Shown here: positions 40,777 through 49,325 of the stretch, piece after piece
How the letters are laid out: each line of letters opens with the position of its first letter
Numbering within the stretch: position 1 is the stretch's first letter
NCBI RefSeq assembly: GCF_011046245.1
Contig: NZ_CP049241.1
Location: forward strand, 496,001-560,000
Source: Allorhizobium pseudoryzae
GTDB taxonomy: Bacteria; Pseudomonadota; Alphaproteobacteria; Rhizobiales; Rhizobiaceae
Direction of reading: 5' to 3'
DNA length: 64,000 nucleotides
The notes under the pieces: generated by a model
What the model saw: only the letters and a program-made list of their open reading frames with translations
Databases searched by the model: none
What the model was told of the DNA's origin: nothing
Program-made: the position numbers and the translations under genes

Positions 40777-42138
40777 TTACTTGAGGCCGTCCCAGGCCTT
40801 CTGGATCTCGTCGCCCGTCTGCTGGGCAGACTTGCCGCCGACAAAATCCACCATGCCCGTCCAGAAGGCGCCGGCGCCGATCTTGCCCGGCATCAGGTCG
40901 GAGCCATCGAAGCGGAAGGTCGTCGCCGTCGTCAGGATCTCGCCCTGCTTCTTCAGCGCATCATTGGCATAGGCTTCCGTCTTCACGCCCTTGAACGGCG
41001 TCAGGAAGCCGGACTGCGCCATCCACACTTCATGCGCAATCGGCGTCTTCAGGAAGTCGACGAAGGCCTGGGCCGCCGGCGAATCCTTGGTGATCGTCAC
41101 CAGCGTGCCAGCACCCAGCACCGGCGTTCCGAGTTCGGGCTTCGACGCATAGGTCGGCATGTAGAAGAAGTCCGCATCCGTGCCGAGCTTCGTGCCTTCC
41201 GGGAAGAAGGTCGGAATGAAGGAGGCCTGGTGATGCAGGTAGCACTTCGGCGGAATGTCGAAGAGACCCTTCGGGCTGTCGCGGAAATCGGTCGAGGCGA
41301 CCGCGGCCACACCGCCGGAAACATACTTGTCGTTCTTGGCGAACTTGCCGAATTCCTCGATGACGCCGACGACCTTCGGATCGTTGAACTTCGTTTCGTT
41401 GGTCACCCACTGGTCATAGGTTTCCGGCGTATTCATGCGCAGCATCAGGTCCTCGACCCAGTCGGTCGCCGGCCAGCCGGTCGCACCGCCTGAGCCCAGC
41501 CCGATGCACCAGGGCGTGCCGCCATCCTTGACGATCTGGTCGGAGAGCGCATAAAGCTCCTCCATCGTCTTCGGCACCTTGTAGCCGGCTTCCTCGAAGT
41601 TTTCCGGAACGTACCAGACGAGCGACTTCAGGTCGGCCTTGTAGGGGAAGGCGAAGAAGGCGTCCTTGCCGTCCTTGCCCTTGTAGGTGCCAAGCTTCAC
41701 CCAGGATTCACCGGCGCCGTAATTGGTTTTGACCCAGTCCGAGGTGTCGGCCTTCAACGGCGTGAGGAAGCCCTTGGAGGCAAGGTCCTGCAGAAGACCC
41801 GGCTGCGGCAGGATCGCGATGTTCGGCGGAGAGCCGGCCTGCGTATCGATGACGATCTGCTGTTCGTAGTTTTCCGACGAGGAATACTGAACGTTGGCGC
41901 CGGTCGCATCGTTGAAATAGGCGAGCACGCTGCGGAACAGCTTCTCGTCATCCCCACGCCAGGGGCCGAAGATCGTCAGCGTCTGGCCCTTGATGTCGCC
42001 ATGCGCCTTCTTGAACTCCTCATAGCTCGCCCAGTTGAACTTCGCATCCTGGCCGGGCGCGAATTTGAGATCCGCCGCCATGGCAGCCGAACTGCAAAGG
42101 CCGATGACGGCCACGCCAGCAAGCAACAAATGTCTCAT
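40777..42138 (-). CDS. aglE: alpha-glucoside-binding periplasmic protein AglE
   Basis: A 453-residue solute-binding protein (family 1) with signal peptide MRHLLLAGVAVIGLCSSAAMA. Sugar-binding landmarks are QTLTIFGPWRGDDEKLF, SSENYEQQIVIDTQAGSPP and the GLGSGGATGWPATDW stretch. First gene of the operon, with a LacI-type operator 59 bases upstream of its ATG. A gap of 117 bases separates it from aglF, a common spot for differential mRNA decay. Confidence 0.92.
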   Translation of the reverse strand: MRHLLLAGVAVIGLCSSAAMAADLKFAPGQDAKFNWASYEEFKKAHGDIKGQTLTIFGPWRGDDEKLFRSVLAYFNDATGANVQYSSSENYEQQIVIDTQAGSPPNIAILPQPGLLQDLASKGFLTPLKADTSDWVKTNYGAGESWVKLGTYKGKDGKDAFFAFPYKADLKSLVWYVPENFEEAGYKVPKTMEELYALSDQIVKDGGTPWCIGLGSGGATGWPATDWVEDLMLRMNTPETYDQWVTNETKFNDPKVVGVIEEFGKFAKNDKYVSGGVAAVASTDFRDSPKGLFDIPPKCYLHHQASFIPTFFPEGTKLGTDADFFYMPTYASKPELGTPVLGAGTLVTITKDSPAAQAFVDFLKTPIAHEVWMAQSGFLTPFKGVKTEAYANDALKKQGEILTTATTFRFDGSDLMPGKIGAGAFWTGMVDFVGGKSAQQTGDEIQKAWDGLK

Positions 42139-42196
42139 GCAAGTACCTCCCGTTCCTGAAATCTATGTCTTCCCACCCAGACATCACAAAAGCATT

Positions 42197-42208
42197 CAAA
42201 GCGCTTTG
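42197..42208. promoter_or_regulatory. AglR operator candidate at the aglE promoter
   Basis: CAAAGCGCTTTG is a perfect 12-bp palindrome with the central CG typical of LacI-family sites. It is close to the aglE start on the divergent strand. Confidence 0.65.
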
Positions 42209-42354
42209 GAAAGGAAGAAGCCATGGTGTGCCCCTGTGAGTCAAGAGTCTTTTCGTTTCGCCTTGGAATTGCGCGAAGTGTGCCATGAATTAGGGCATCC
42301 GTCACCCGCGTCCACTTTTTCATTTCCGTGAAGTCTCGGCGCTGATAAGCTCCC

Positions 42355-42366
42355 GAAGCGCTTTGA
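42355..42366. promoter_or_regulatory. AglR operator candidate upstream of aglR
   Basis: GAAGCGCTTTGA shares the AAGCGCTTTG core with the site at 42197, 158 bases away. It lies 46 bases before the aglR start codon, which suggests autoregulation. Confidence 0.6.
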
Positions 42367-42412
42367 ACGATGCTTTTTGAGGGAAACATCGGAAAAGCGG
42401 GGAGAAAATACG

Positions 42413-43438
42413 GTGAATCTCAAGCAATTGTCAGAACTGTTGGGGTTGTCCCAGACGACGATCAGCCGTGCGCTGAACGGCTATCCGGAGGTCAACGAGG
42501 AAACGCGGCAACGGGTGCTGAAAGCGGCGGAGGAAACCGGCTACCGCCCCAACCGCGCCGCGCGGCGACTGGCGACCGGCAAGGCCGGTTCACTGGGTCT
42601 CGTGATGCCGATTTCCGATGGGCAATCGGCGGATATCCACTTTGCGGAGTTCCAGAGCGGTCTTGCCGACGAATGTCTCAAGCATGAATTCCACTTCGTC
42701 ATCATGCCCGCCCATCCGCAAAAGGAAGAGCAGGCCATCCGCGACCTCGTCAACAGCGGCAGCGTGGATGCCTATTACCTTGCCTATATGCGGGCGCAGG
42801 ATCCGCGCATCGAGATGGCGAAGTCGCTTGCGCTCCCCTTCATCGTGCATGGCCGTTCACTGGGGATTGCCGAGGATTACCCGTTTCTCGACGTCGATAA
42901 TGAGGGGGCGTTCCGCGAGGCGGCCAACTACCTGCTGCAACTCAGCCATCGACGTTTCGCACTGATCAACGGACCTGCCGATCTCGACTTCGCCGCGCGA
43001 AGACGCATTGGCGTGGAGCATGCGCTCGCCAAGGCCGGCCTCCACCTGCCGGATGCCTCGACCAGCCATACCCTCATGACCGACGCCAATGGCTATCAGC
43101 AGATGGCGCGGCTCATGCAGGCAAAAGAGCGGCCCACCGCCGTCCTGTGCGCCAGCACGGTTCTGGCGCTCGGCGCCGTGCGCGCCATCCGCGAGGCCGG
43201 CTTGCAGCTTGGCAGGGACATCTCACTGATTGCCCATGACGACGACCTGATGCTGCTGAAGCCGGAGCATTTTTCCACGCCGCTCACGACGACGCGCTCG
43301 TCGCTGAGAGAGGCAGGACGGAGGACCGCAGAGCGGCTGATCGCTGCCGTGACCGATCCGGAGGCCGATCTGCCGCGCCAGGAACTGTGGACGGCCGCGC
43401 TCAATATCCGCGCCTCGACCGGCCCGGCGCCGGCCTGA
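42413..43438 (+). CDS. aglR: LacI-family repressor AglR
   Basis: A 341-residue regulator. Residues 2-24 form the LacI helix-turn-helix and hinge start (LKQLSELLGLSQTTISRALNG), followed by NRAARRLATGKAGSLGLVMP and a periplasmic-binding-protein-like sensor domain. GTG 42413 is chosen because it matches the family N-terminus and has GGGGAGAAA upstream; the frame remains open to 42377. Divergent from aglE and near two matching palindromes, so it probably represses the agl operon until an alpha-glucoside binds. Confidence 0.85.
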   Translation: MNLKQLSELLGLSQTTISRALNGYPEVNEETRQRVLKAAEETGYRPNRAARRLATGKAGSLGLVMPISDGQSADIHFAEFQSGLADECLKHEFHFVIMPAHPQKEEQAIRDLVNSGSVDAYYLAYMRAQDPRIEMAKSLALPFIVHGRSLGIAEDYPFLDVDNEGAFREAANYLLQLSHRRFALINGPADLDFAARRRIGVEHALAKAGLHLPDASTSHTLMTDANGYQQMARLMQAKERPTAVLCASTVLALGAVRAIREAGLQLGRDISLIAHDDDLMLLKPEHFSTPLTTTRSSLREAGRRTAERLIAAVTDPEADLPRQELWTAALNIRASTGPAPA

Positions 43439-43444
43439 GAGACC

Positions 43445-44344
43445 TCAGAATTTTGGAATCGGGCGACCGACCGAACGGTAGGCGGCAACGACGGTATTGG
43501 CCATCAGCATGGCGATCGTCATCGGGCCGACGCCGCCCGGAACCGGCGTGATCGCACCGGCAAGGTCTACGCACTCATCGAAGGCCACATCGCCCACGAG
43601 ACGCGTCTTGCCCTCGCCCTTTTCCGGCGCATCGATGCGGTTGATGCCGACATCGATGATTGTCGCCCCCTTCTTCACCCAGTCCTGCTTGACCATGAAG
43701 GGACGGCCGACGGCCGCCACCAGGATATCCGCCTGGCGGCAGACCGATGCCAGATCCTTGGTGCGCGAATGCGCCATCGTGACCGTCGCATTGGCGGCAA
43801 GCAGCAGCAGGCCCATCGGCTTGCCGAACAGGTTGGAGCGACCGATCACCACGGCATTGAGGCCCGAAAGGTCGGCGCCGTGGATGTTGCGCACGAGGAT
43901 CATCGCACCGGCGGGCGTGCAGGAGACAAGACCGCTTGCCAGATCCCCGCTCGCCACCTTGCCGGCATTGACGACGTTCAGGCCATCGACATCCTTTTCC
44001 GGACGGATGGACTGGATCACCGGCTCGGCCTGCAGGTGATCAGGCAGCGGCAGTTGCACCAGGATGCCGTGAACGGCGGGATCGGCATTCAGCTTTTCAA
44101 CCAGCGATTCCAGTTCGTCCTGCGTCGTTTCTTCCGCGAGCGAATACTGCATGGAGTGAAAGCCGCACTGCTTGGCCATCCGGCTCTTGGCGTTCACATA
44201 GGCATGGCTTGCCGGGTTGTTACCGACGATGACCACCGCGAGACCGGGCTTGATATGCGCCTCGCGCTCCAATGTCGCCGCCGCTTGCGCAACGATATCC
44301 GTCACCTTTGCCGCTTCCTGCTTGCCATCAATGATCGTTGCCAC
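43445..44344 (-). CDS. folD: bifunctional methylenetetrahydrofolate dehydrogenase/cyclohydrolase
   Basis: A 299-residue FolD, interconverting methylene-, methenyl- and formyl-tetrahydrofolate. Landmarks: [13 protein letters not shown] with the catalytic Lys, [27 protein letters not shown] and [13 protein letters not shown] start at 44344 with AAGGAG six bases upstream. Its stop is only 6 bases from the convergent aglR stop, with no terminator between. Confidence 0.96.
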   Translation of the reverse strand: MATIIDGKQEAAKVTDIVAQAAATLEREAHIKPGLAVVIVGNNPASHAYVNAKSRMAKQCGFHSMQYSLAEETTQDELESLVEKLNADPAVHGILVQLPLPDHLQAEPVIQSIRPEKDVDGLNVVNAGKVASGDLASGLVSCTPAGAMILVRNIHGADLSGLNAVVIGRSNLFGKPMGLLLLAANATVTMAHSRTKDLASVCRQADILVAAVGRPFMVKQDWVKKGATIIDVGINRIDAPEKGEGKTRLVGDVAFDECVDLAGAITPVPGGVGPMTIAMLMANTVVAAYRSVGRPIPKF

Positions 44345-44470
44345 GCCCTGCTCCTTACGGTTTTCGAGAGCTCCCGCGCCAACGGGAGGCCAGTGCCGTT
44401 TGTGGCAGACGCCTATGCCGAGAGGGCCGGGATTGCAAGGGCGGAATGCGGTTCAGCCGGCCGTTGGGGT

Positions 44471-46318
44471 CTACCGCGCGACGGCGTAGCGCGGCTGGAC
44501 AGAAGGCTCCCGATCCGCGAGCTGCTCTTCGACCTGACGACGCAGGGCCTCGATCTCGCGCTTCAGGTCCTGCATTTCGCGCTCTTCCGCTGTCTGCACC
44601 GGCAGCGCCTCAGCCTGGGTCTCGAGCTGACGACGCGACAGGATGGAGGCAAGGAGTTGCGGCAGGGGCTGCTGTGGCGAGACCACCGTGCGGTTGGAGA
44701 TGAGCGTCCTCAGCAGCATTTCGTCGCGGAGACCGACTGGTCCTGTGTCATTGGCAACCCGCGCGGTCACCTGCTCCAGATTGAAGGACCGCGAAGAGCT
44801 TGCGGGCTTCGGCTGATAATATTCGTCGAAGCTCGGCATCTTCGGATGCACCGGTTCCGCGGCTCGGTCCATCGCGGCCAGCGAGGGTGTTTCTTCGGCC
44901 GGCTGCTCCACGCCGAGATCAGCGGGTGAGGCAAAGCGTATGGCTTCCGGCTGCGCACGATGCACCGGCGCCGGCAGATCGACAAAACGGGGTTCGACAT
45001 CGGTCGCGCGGTGAGATGCGACGGCGACTGCAGGCATGTCCGCATCCTCATCCTCCGTGGACCGCCCGGGCAGGGCCGCGCCTGCCAGGCACGCTGCCGC
45101 CAGTCCGCTGATGAGCGCATAGAGCCAGGCCGGCAAGCCGGATGCCTCAGCCGTATCGACGGTTGCCCGGTCAAGACGCGTGAGGGACGGCGCGGACTGC
45201 GGGGCCTGTTCGGCACCCCGGAGCGTGTCGAGATACACAAGGCGTGCGGACTCAAGCTGGCTTTCCAGCGCAAGCCGCTTGCGCGCCGCTTCCGAGACGG
45301 GTTGCGCCTCCAGATCGGCGCGTCGCTTGGCGAGGTCCTGCAATTGCGCCTTCACCCCGTCCAGCTGCTGCTTCACGCCGCCAGCCGCGCGCTGCAGGCT
45401 GGTCGAAATCGCCGCCCGTGCCTCGTCTTCGGTGGCCTTGGCTGCGACGAGCCGTGGATGACGCGGTCCCAGCGAGACCGACAACTGATCAACCTCGAGC
45501 TTGGCATCCTGGTAGCGGCGGCGCGCCTCTTCCAGCCCGGTCCCGGCGAGTTCATCCGGCACAGCGTTCTTGAGAATGGATTGCGGCTGCAGTTCAGAAA
45601 GCAGGCTCGCCTTCTGCTGCAAAGCGGCCTGCGATGCGTCAAGAGCCGCTCCCTCGGCGGCCAAGTCGGACAGAGCGCCTTCCTGTGTCTTCAACGCCTG
45701 AAGGTCTTGGTCGGGCACGGCGAGCGATTCGAGTTCGGCCTGCACCTTCTCCAGAGACTGGCGGGCATTGCGGACGGCACTCGTCTCCAGTGATGCGTGG
45801 TCATGATCGGCAGAGACGAGCAGATCGGCAATCGTGTTGGCGGTTACCACGGCGCGCTCAAGGTCCGGATCGCGAACGGCCACCGTCAACCGGCGGTCCT
45901 GGCCTCCATCGACCAGAACCACCTGCTCGGCCAATCGGCTTCGCGCCAGACTTTCCGTTGCCGATGGGCGAACGTCGCGACGGGTCGCAAGGTCGGACAA
46001 AAAGCCGAACGCCGTCTGTTCTCGCTGGTCGGGTGATACCGGCAGTGAGGTGCCGATCTTTTGGAGGGCCCCATCCAGAAAGGATGGCGTGCCGAGATTG
46101 TGGCGGGCCTTTGCCAGGAAGGCCTGTTCTTCCGCCTTGGACAGGCTTGCCAGTTCGATACGGGTTTCGGCCGTGTAGTTTCGGCTGAGATCGACCGGCA
46201 GGACTGCCGGCACCATCGCACCAAGGGCCGCGGCGGCCGTCAGAATGCCGGCCCGCAGGACGGGTCTGCGATTGTGCGCGGCGTGGAAAGGCAGGCCGTC
46301 TCCTGCCGGATCGCTCAT
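44471..46318 (-). CDS. Wzz/GumC-like polysaccharide chain-length protein without kinase domain
   Basis: About 615 residues: N-terminal membrane helix near 16-40, a Wzz-type periplasmic part with long coiled coils (VRNARQSLEKVQAELESLA, GVKQQLDGVKAQLQDLAKR), a second helix near 385-405 (LPAWLYALISGLAAACLAG) and a cytosolic tail of about 200 residues ending in a short coiled coil. The Walker-type tyrosine kinase domain of ExoP-like proteins is absent, so this is a kinase-less co-polymerase. ATG 46342 is an alternative start. No glycosyltransferases are nearby. Confidence 0.75.
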   Translation of the reverse strand: MSDPAGDGLPFHAAHNRRPVLRAGILTAAAALGAMVPAVLPVDLSRNYTAETRIELASLSKAEEQAFLAKARHNLGTPSFLDGALQKIGTSLPVSPDQREQTAFGFLSDLATRRDVRPSATESLARSRLAEQVVLVDGGQDRRLTVAVRDPDLERAVVTANTIADLLVSADHDHASLETSAVRNARQSLEKVQAELESLAVPDQDLQALKTQEGALSDLAAEGAALDASQAALQQKASLLSELQPQSILKNAVPDELAGTGLEEARRRYQDAKLEVDQLSVSLGPRHPRLVAAKATEDEARAAISTSLQRAAGGVKQQLDGVKAQLQDLAKRRADLEAQPVSEAARKRLALESQLESARLVYLDTLRGAEQAPQSAPSLTRLDRATVDTAEASGLPAWLYALISGLAAACLAGAALPGRSTEDEDADMPAVAVASHRATDVEPRFVDLPAPVHRAQPEAIRFASPADLGVEQPAEETPSLAAMDRAAEPVHPKMPSFDEYYQPKPASSSRSFNLEQVTARVANDTGPVGLRDEMLLRTLISNRTVVSPQQPLPQLLASILSRRQLETQAEALPVQTAEEREMQDLKREIEALRRQVEEQLADREPSVQPRYAVAR

Positions 46319-46476
46319 CGTTGCTTCGCCTGAAGAAAACATGTGCCTAACCGCTCCCGCGGCCGCACACGCAGCAGGCCGCCCAAATCTTAAGGCAGCC
46401 TAAATTTCTTTGGCGAACAAATCGTTAATTTAGGAAGTCGCCGGCGTCGATCTTGATGCATCAATGCGCGCCGGGC

Positions 46477-46492
46477 GGGTGGCAGGCCACCC
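46477..46492 (-). terminator. hairpin at the end of the flagellar operon
   Basis: GGGTGG and CCACCC pair around CAGG, 21 bases beyond the last flagellar gene; no T-tract follows. A separate 12-bp palindrome TTGATGCATCAA lies at 46453-46464. Either could mark the transcript end. Confidence 0.35.
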
Positions 46493-46512
46493 TCAAGGAT
46501 CGAGCCTTGGTC

Positions 46513-47052
46513 TTAGTGCCCACTCTTGGCCGGCGCCTCGACCTTGACGCCCTCGACGATCTTGAGGGGGGCAACCTGCTTGGTGGGGCTGCGCTCGCCA
46601 TTCGCCCGGATATCATCCTTCGACATGTAGTCGAGCTGCTCGACCAGAACATCGAGAACGTAGTCGCCGCCGAACTTCTTGTTCAGCGACTCCTTGATGC
46701 CATCGCGGAAGGCCCCAAGATCAAAGGCCTTGGTGTTGTCGAGATTGACCAGCTTGCTGCCGACGAGCAGGGTAAACAGCTCGTCGGTCATCATTTCCGT
46801 TACCGGAAGATGGACGCCCTTGATCTTTTCCTTGTCCATCATGAACGATATGCGCGTGAGGAAATATCCCTGCACCGCGCCATCGGCGAGCATCGGAACG
46901 TTGATCGCCTCGCCCTTCACCAGCTCCGATTTTTCCTTCAACAAAGTCGCTTCGTCCACCGGTGGCTTCGGAAGCGACATCTGCACAGAGAAATAGACGG
47001 CACCGAGCGTGACGACGCAGACCCAGAGACCGGTGAGGATAAGCTTGACCAT
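46513..47052 (-). CDS. membrane-anchored protein of the rhizobial flagellar cluster
   Basis: A 179-residue protein with one N-terminal membrane helix (about 4-24, LILTGLWVCVVTLGAVYFSV) and a periplasmic domain. Residues about 60-100 (AVQGYFLTRISFMMDKEKI) resemble the beta-strand pattern of FliL-like stator-associated proteins, but a typical fliL is expected elsewhere in such clusters. Its ATG shares one base with the previous stop (TGATG). It is the last gene of the long flg/flh run; function is unproven. Confidence 0.65.
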   Translation of the reverse strand: MVKLILTGLWVCVVTLGAVYFSVQMSLPKPPVDEATLLKEKSELVKGEAINVPMLADGAVQGYFLTRISFMMDKEKIKGVHLPVTEMMTDELFTLLVGSKLVNLDNTKAFDLGAFRDGIKESLNKKFGGDYVLDVLVEQLDYMSKDDIRANGERSPTKQVAPLKIVEGVKVEAPAKSGH

Positions 47053-47417
47053 CAGACTTCGCTGTAAAGGAACTGTTCTTGCGTGTAGGTGCCGTCGCCT
47101 TCCGCATCACGTGCGGCGTTCTTCAACAGATCCGCCACCGTGCGCACGGCGTGCAGATGCGCCTCGACACGCCGCGCATTCAGCGTCAGCTTCGCCTTCA
47201 GCGCATGCATCTGCTCGATGTGATTGACGGCAAATTCCTGCGGATTGGTGCCGCGGAACAGCATCGTCAGTTCGTACAGGCAACGGCTTTTATGTGCATT
47301 CGACACCTTGAGATCGAATTGCGGGTCGCTGCCGATCCGTTCGTTCTCATTGTCGATGATCATTTCGAGCCGGCCGAGAACCGACTTGATACGGTAATCC
47401 GCGGAAACAACTTCCAT
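47052..47417 (-). CDS. FlgN-like flagellar chaperone candidate
   Basis: About 121 residues, largely helical (KSVLGRLEMIIDNENERI; MHALKAKLTLNARRVEAHL) with a polar end YTQEQFLYSEV. Size, helical content and position after the rod-binding gene fit a FlgN-type export chaperone for hook-associated proteins, but similarity is weak. ATG 47417 has AGGA and GGGA upstream; ATG 47441 lacks a ribosome site. Confidence 0.55.
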   Translation of the reverse strand: MEVVSADYRIKSVLGRLEMIIDNENERIGSDPQFDLKVSNAHKSRCLYELTMLFRGTNPQEFAVNHIEQMHALKAKLTLNARRVEAHLHAVRTVADLLKNAARDAEGDGTYTQEQFLYSEV

Positions 47418-47444
47418 CTGTCCTGTCCCAGTCCTATTCATCTT

Positions 47445-48002
47445 TTATGCCTCGGCCCGTTCAGCGGGAGCGAGGTCGAGAACTTTTCTCTGAAAATCAT
47501 CCACCATGCTGAGGGAGCGATTGCGGCTGTCCTCATCCGTTACGGCGTTGGGTGTGCCTTCATTGCGCAGACGCTGAAGCGACTGGGAATAGATCTGCTC
47601 GGCAATGCCGACCCCGCCATTCTTCGACATCTGGTCGGCAATCTGCTCGGACATCATGCTCTGCCAGAACTCGCCGGCCGAACCCTTGCCATAGATTTCC
47701 TCGCTGTCCTTCGGCATCATGTCGTTGACGAAGTTCTGCAGGATCGATGCTTCGAACTTACGGTATTCCTCCGGCATTTCCGCCGATTTCGATGTTCTTT
47801 CGGCGTGGTCCATGCGGGCTTTCGTCGCCGAGCCGTCAAGAAGATCAACCGCCGCGGAAAAGCCCTTTCCGGATGATGCCAGGCTATTGGCCGCAAAGGC
47901 AGAACGCGATGCTTTCAGCTTTGCCTGGGCGGCTTGGACGTCCGTGGGGTCTGCCGCGCGCAGGACGTCGAGTACGAGATCGCTTGGAGGAGAAATCGCC
48001 AC
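47445..48002 (-). CDS. flgJ: rod-binding protein (FlgJ N-terminal domain only)
   Basis: A 185-residue protein. Residues about 85-135 carry the FlgJ rod-binding motif (FEASILQNFVNDMMPK, then GKGSAGEFWQSMMSEQIAD and GGVGIAEQI). The muramidase domain found in enterobacterial FlgJ is absent; a lytic transglycosylase is encoded separately at 58481-59071. It helps cap and assemble the rod in the periplasm. GTG start with AAGGAAG five bases upstream. Confidence 0.75.
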   Translation of the reverse strand: MAISPPSDLVLDVLRAADPTDVQAAQAKLKASRSAFAANSLASSGKGFSAAVDLLDGSATKARMDHAERTSKSAEMPEEYRKFEASILQNFVNDMMPKDSEEIYGKGSAGEFWQSMMSEQIADQMSKNGGVGIAEQIYSQSLQRLRNEGTPNAVTDEDSRNRSLSMVDDFQRKVLDLAPAERAEA

Positions 48003-48153
48003 TTGAGCTTCCTTTCATGTGAGTGGCGAAACTATGCGTCGTGAAGCTTGCTGCAGGCTGGCGTCACGTGAGATATCAATAATTGATGGAATGACATGCA
48101 GGTGCGCTCGCGCAGCCCGCACGGACTGCGGATGTGTGAAGGCGTGGCATCGG

Positions 48154-48564
48154 TCAGTATTTTTTGTCGCGTCCGGGCATCAGCATGATCTCGAGCAGAT
48201 CATAAACCGCTTCGTCTTCCTTCTCGCGGTCTTCCAGGCCCCGGGCTTCCTGCATCTGTTCCTCAAGGCGATCGCCCTTCGTGCGTTCGCGCAGGATCCT
48301 GGTTTCCTGCACCTGCTGCACGCCCGACAATTGCTTGTCCTTTATCATCAGCCGGCTGAAACGTTCCGAATATCCCTTGGAGAACTGCATATGAACCGGC
48401 GTCATCGACCCGATGGCGCCGATGACCATATCCATCTGTTCTCCCACCTCGGTGCGCTGCCGCGTGGTCTCTGCAAGTTCACCCTCGACCATCTTTTCGA
48501 CGTGCCTCTGGAGGGCGACGAGGCGCTTCAGCTTCTTCGACCGAGGTTGTCCGCCATCTGCCAT
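48154..48564 (-). CDS. coiled-coil flagellar protein, FliJ-like
   Basis: A 136-residue, very polar, helical protein (VALQRHVEKMVEGELAETTRQ; LRERTKGDRLEEQMQEARG). Its length and coiled-coil heptads resemble FliJ, the stalk of the export ATPase, but the gene for FliI is not adjacent. It begins 8 bases after fliR. A FliJ role is inferred only from build and location. Confidence 0.55.
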   Translation of the reverse strand: MADGGQPRSKKLKRLVALQRHVEKMVEGELAETTRQRTEVGEQMDMVIGAIGSMTPVHMQFSKGYSERFSRLMIKDKQLSGVQQVQETRILRERTKGDRLEEQMQEARGLEDREKEDEAVYDLLEIMLMPGRDKKY

Positions 48565-48572
48565 CTCAAACC

Positions 48573-49325
48573 TCAGAACGACTGGAAGACGGGGCCGAAG
48601 CCATCGGCAAACTGACGAATCATCGCGGCGATCGCCAGATACATCATGAAGATGCCTCCCGTGATCAGGTAGGGCGTCGAGATGAAGTAGACGGGCACCT
48701 GCGGCGCAAGCTTGTTGACGAGGCCGATCGCGACGTTGAACAGCAGCCCGTAGATCAGAAACGGGCTCGCCAGCCGCAGCATGATGTTGGTGGAGGCCCG
48801 GAGCGTATCGGTAAGCGTGATCAGCAGCTTCTGCGGCTCCAGCACGGCGCCCACCGGCGTGACCGAATAGGAATCGACCAGCGCCCGGAAGATCATGTGG
48901 TGAAAATCGAGGATGAAGAGCAGCATCAGCCCGGAAAAGGTGATGAGGCTGGTCAGCGAGGTTTCCTGCATGTCTTCCAGCACGTCATGCCCGCCGGGTG
49001 CCGTGAAGCCGATCGACATGGTGAGGATGGCCCCGGCAAACTGCAGGCCCAGCACGTACATGCGGGCAATCATGCCGTACATGATGCCGATCAGCAGTTC
49101 CGAGCCGATCAGACCGATCATGCTGGCGGGCGTTGCGGACACTCTGGGATAAAGCGTGTCCCAGAGGACCGGCATGACGGCCAGCGACAAACCCAGAGAC
49201 AGGAAAAGCCGAATATTCGTTGGCACGCGCGCGCTCGAAAAACCCGGAAGGACCATGAAGCATCCGCCGATCCGGCAAAAGGCCAGAAACAGAGTCAGCA
49301 CGGTCCCCTGCGGGTCAGTGATCAT
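48573..49325 (-). CDS. fliR: flagellar export protein FliR
   Basis: A 250-residue membrane protein with about six hydrophobic segments; part of the FliP-FliQ-FliR gate of the type III export apparatus. The [19 protein letters not shown] segment near the N-terminus is diagnostic. Its ATG overlaps the flhA stop (ATGA). Confidence 0.93.
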   Translation of the reverse strand: MITDPQGTVLTLFLAFCRIGGCFMVLPGFSSARVPTNIRLFLSLGLSLAVMPVLWDTLYPRVSATPASMIGLIGSELLIGIMYGMIARMYVLGLQFAGAILTMSIGFTAPGGHDVLEDMQETSLTSLITFSGLMLLFILDFHHMIFRALVDSYSVTPVGAVLEPQKLLITLTDTLRASTNIMLRLASPFLIYGLLFNVAIGLVNKLAPQVPVYFISTPYLITGGIFMMYLAIAAMIRQFADGFGPVFQSF

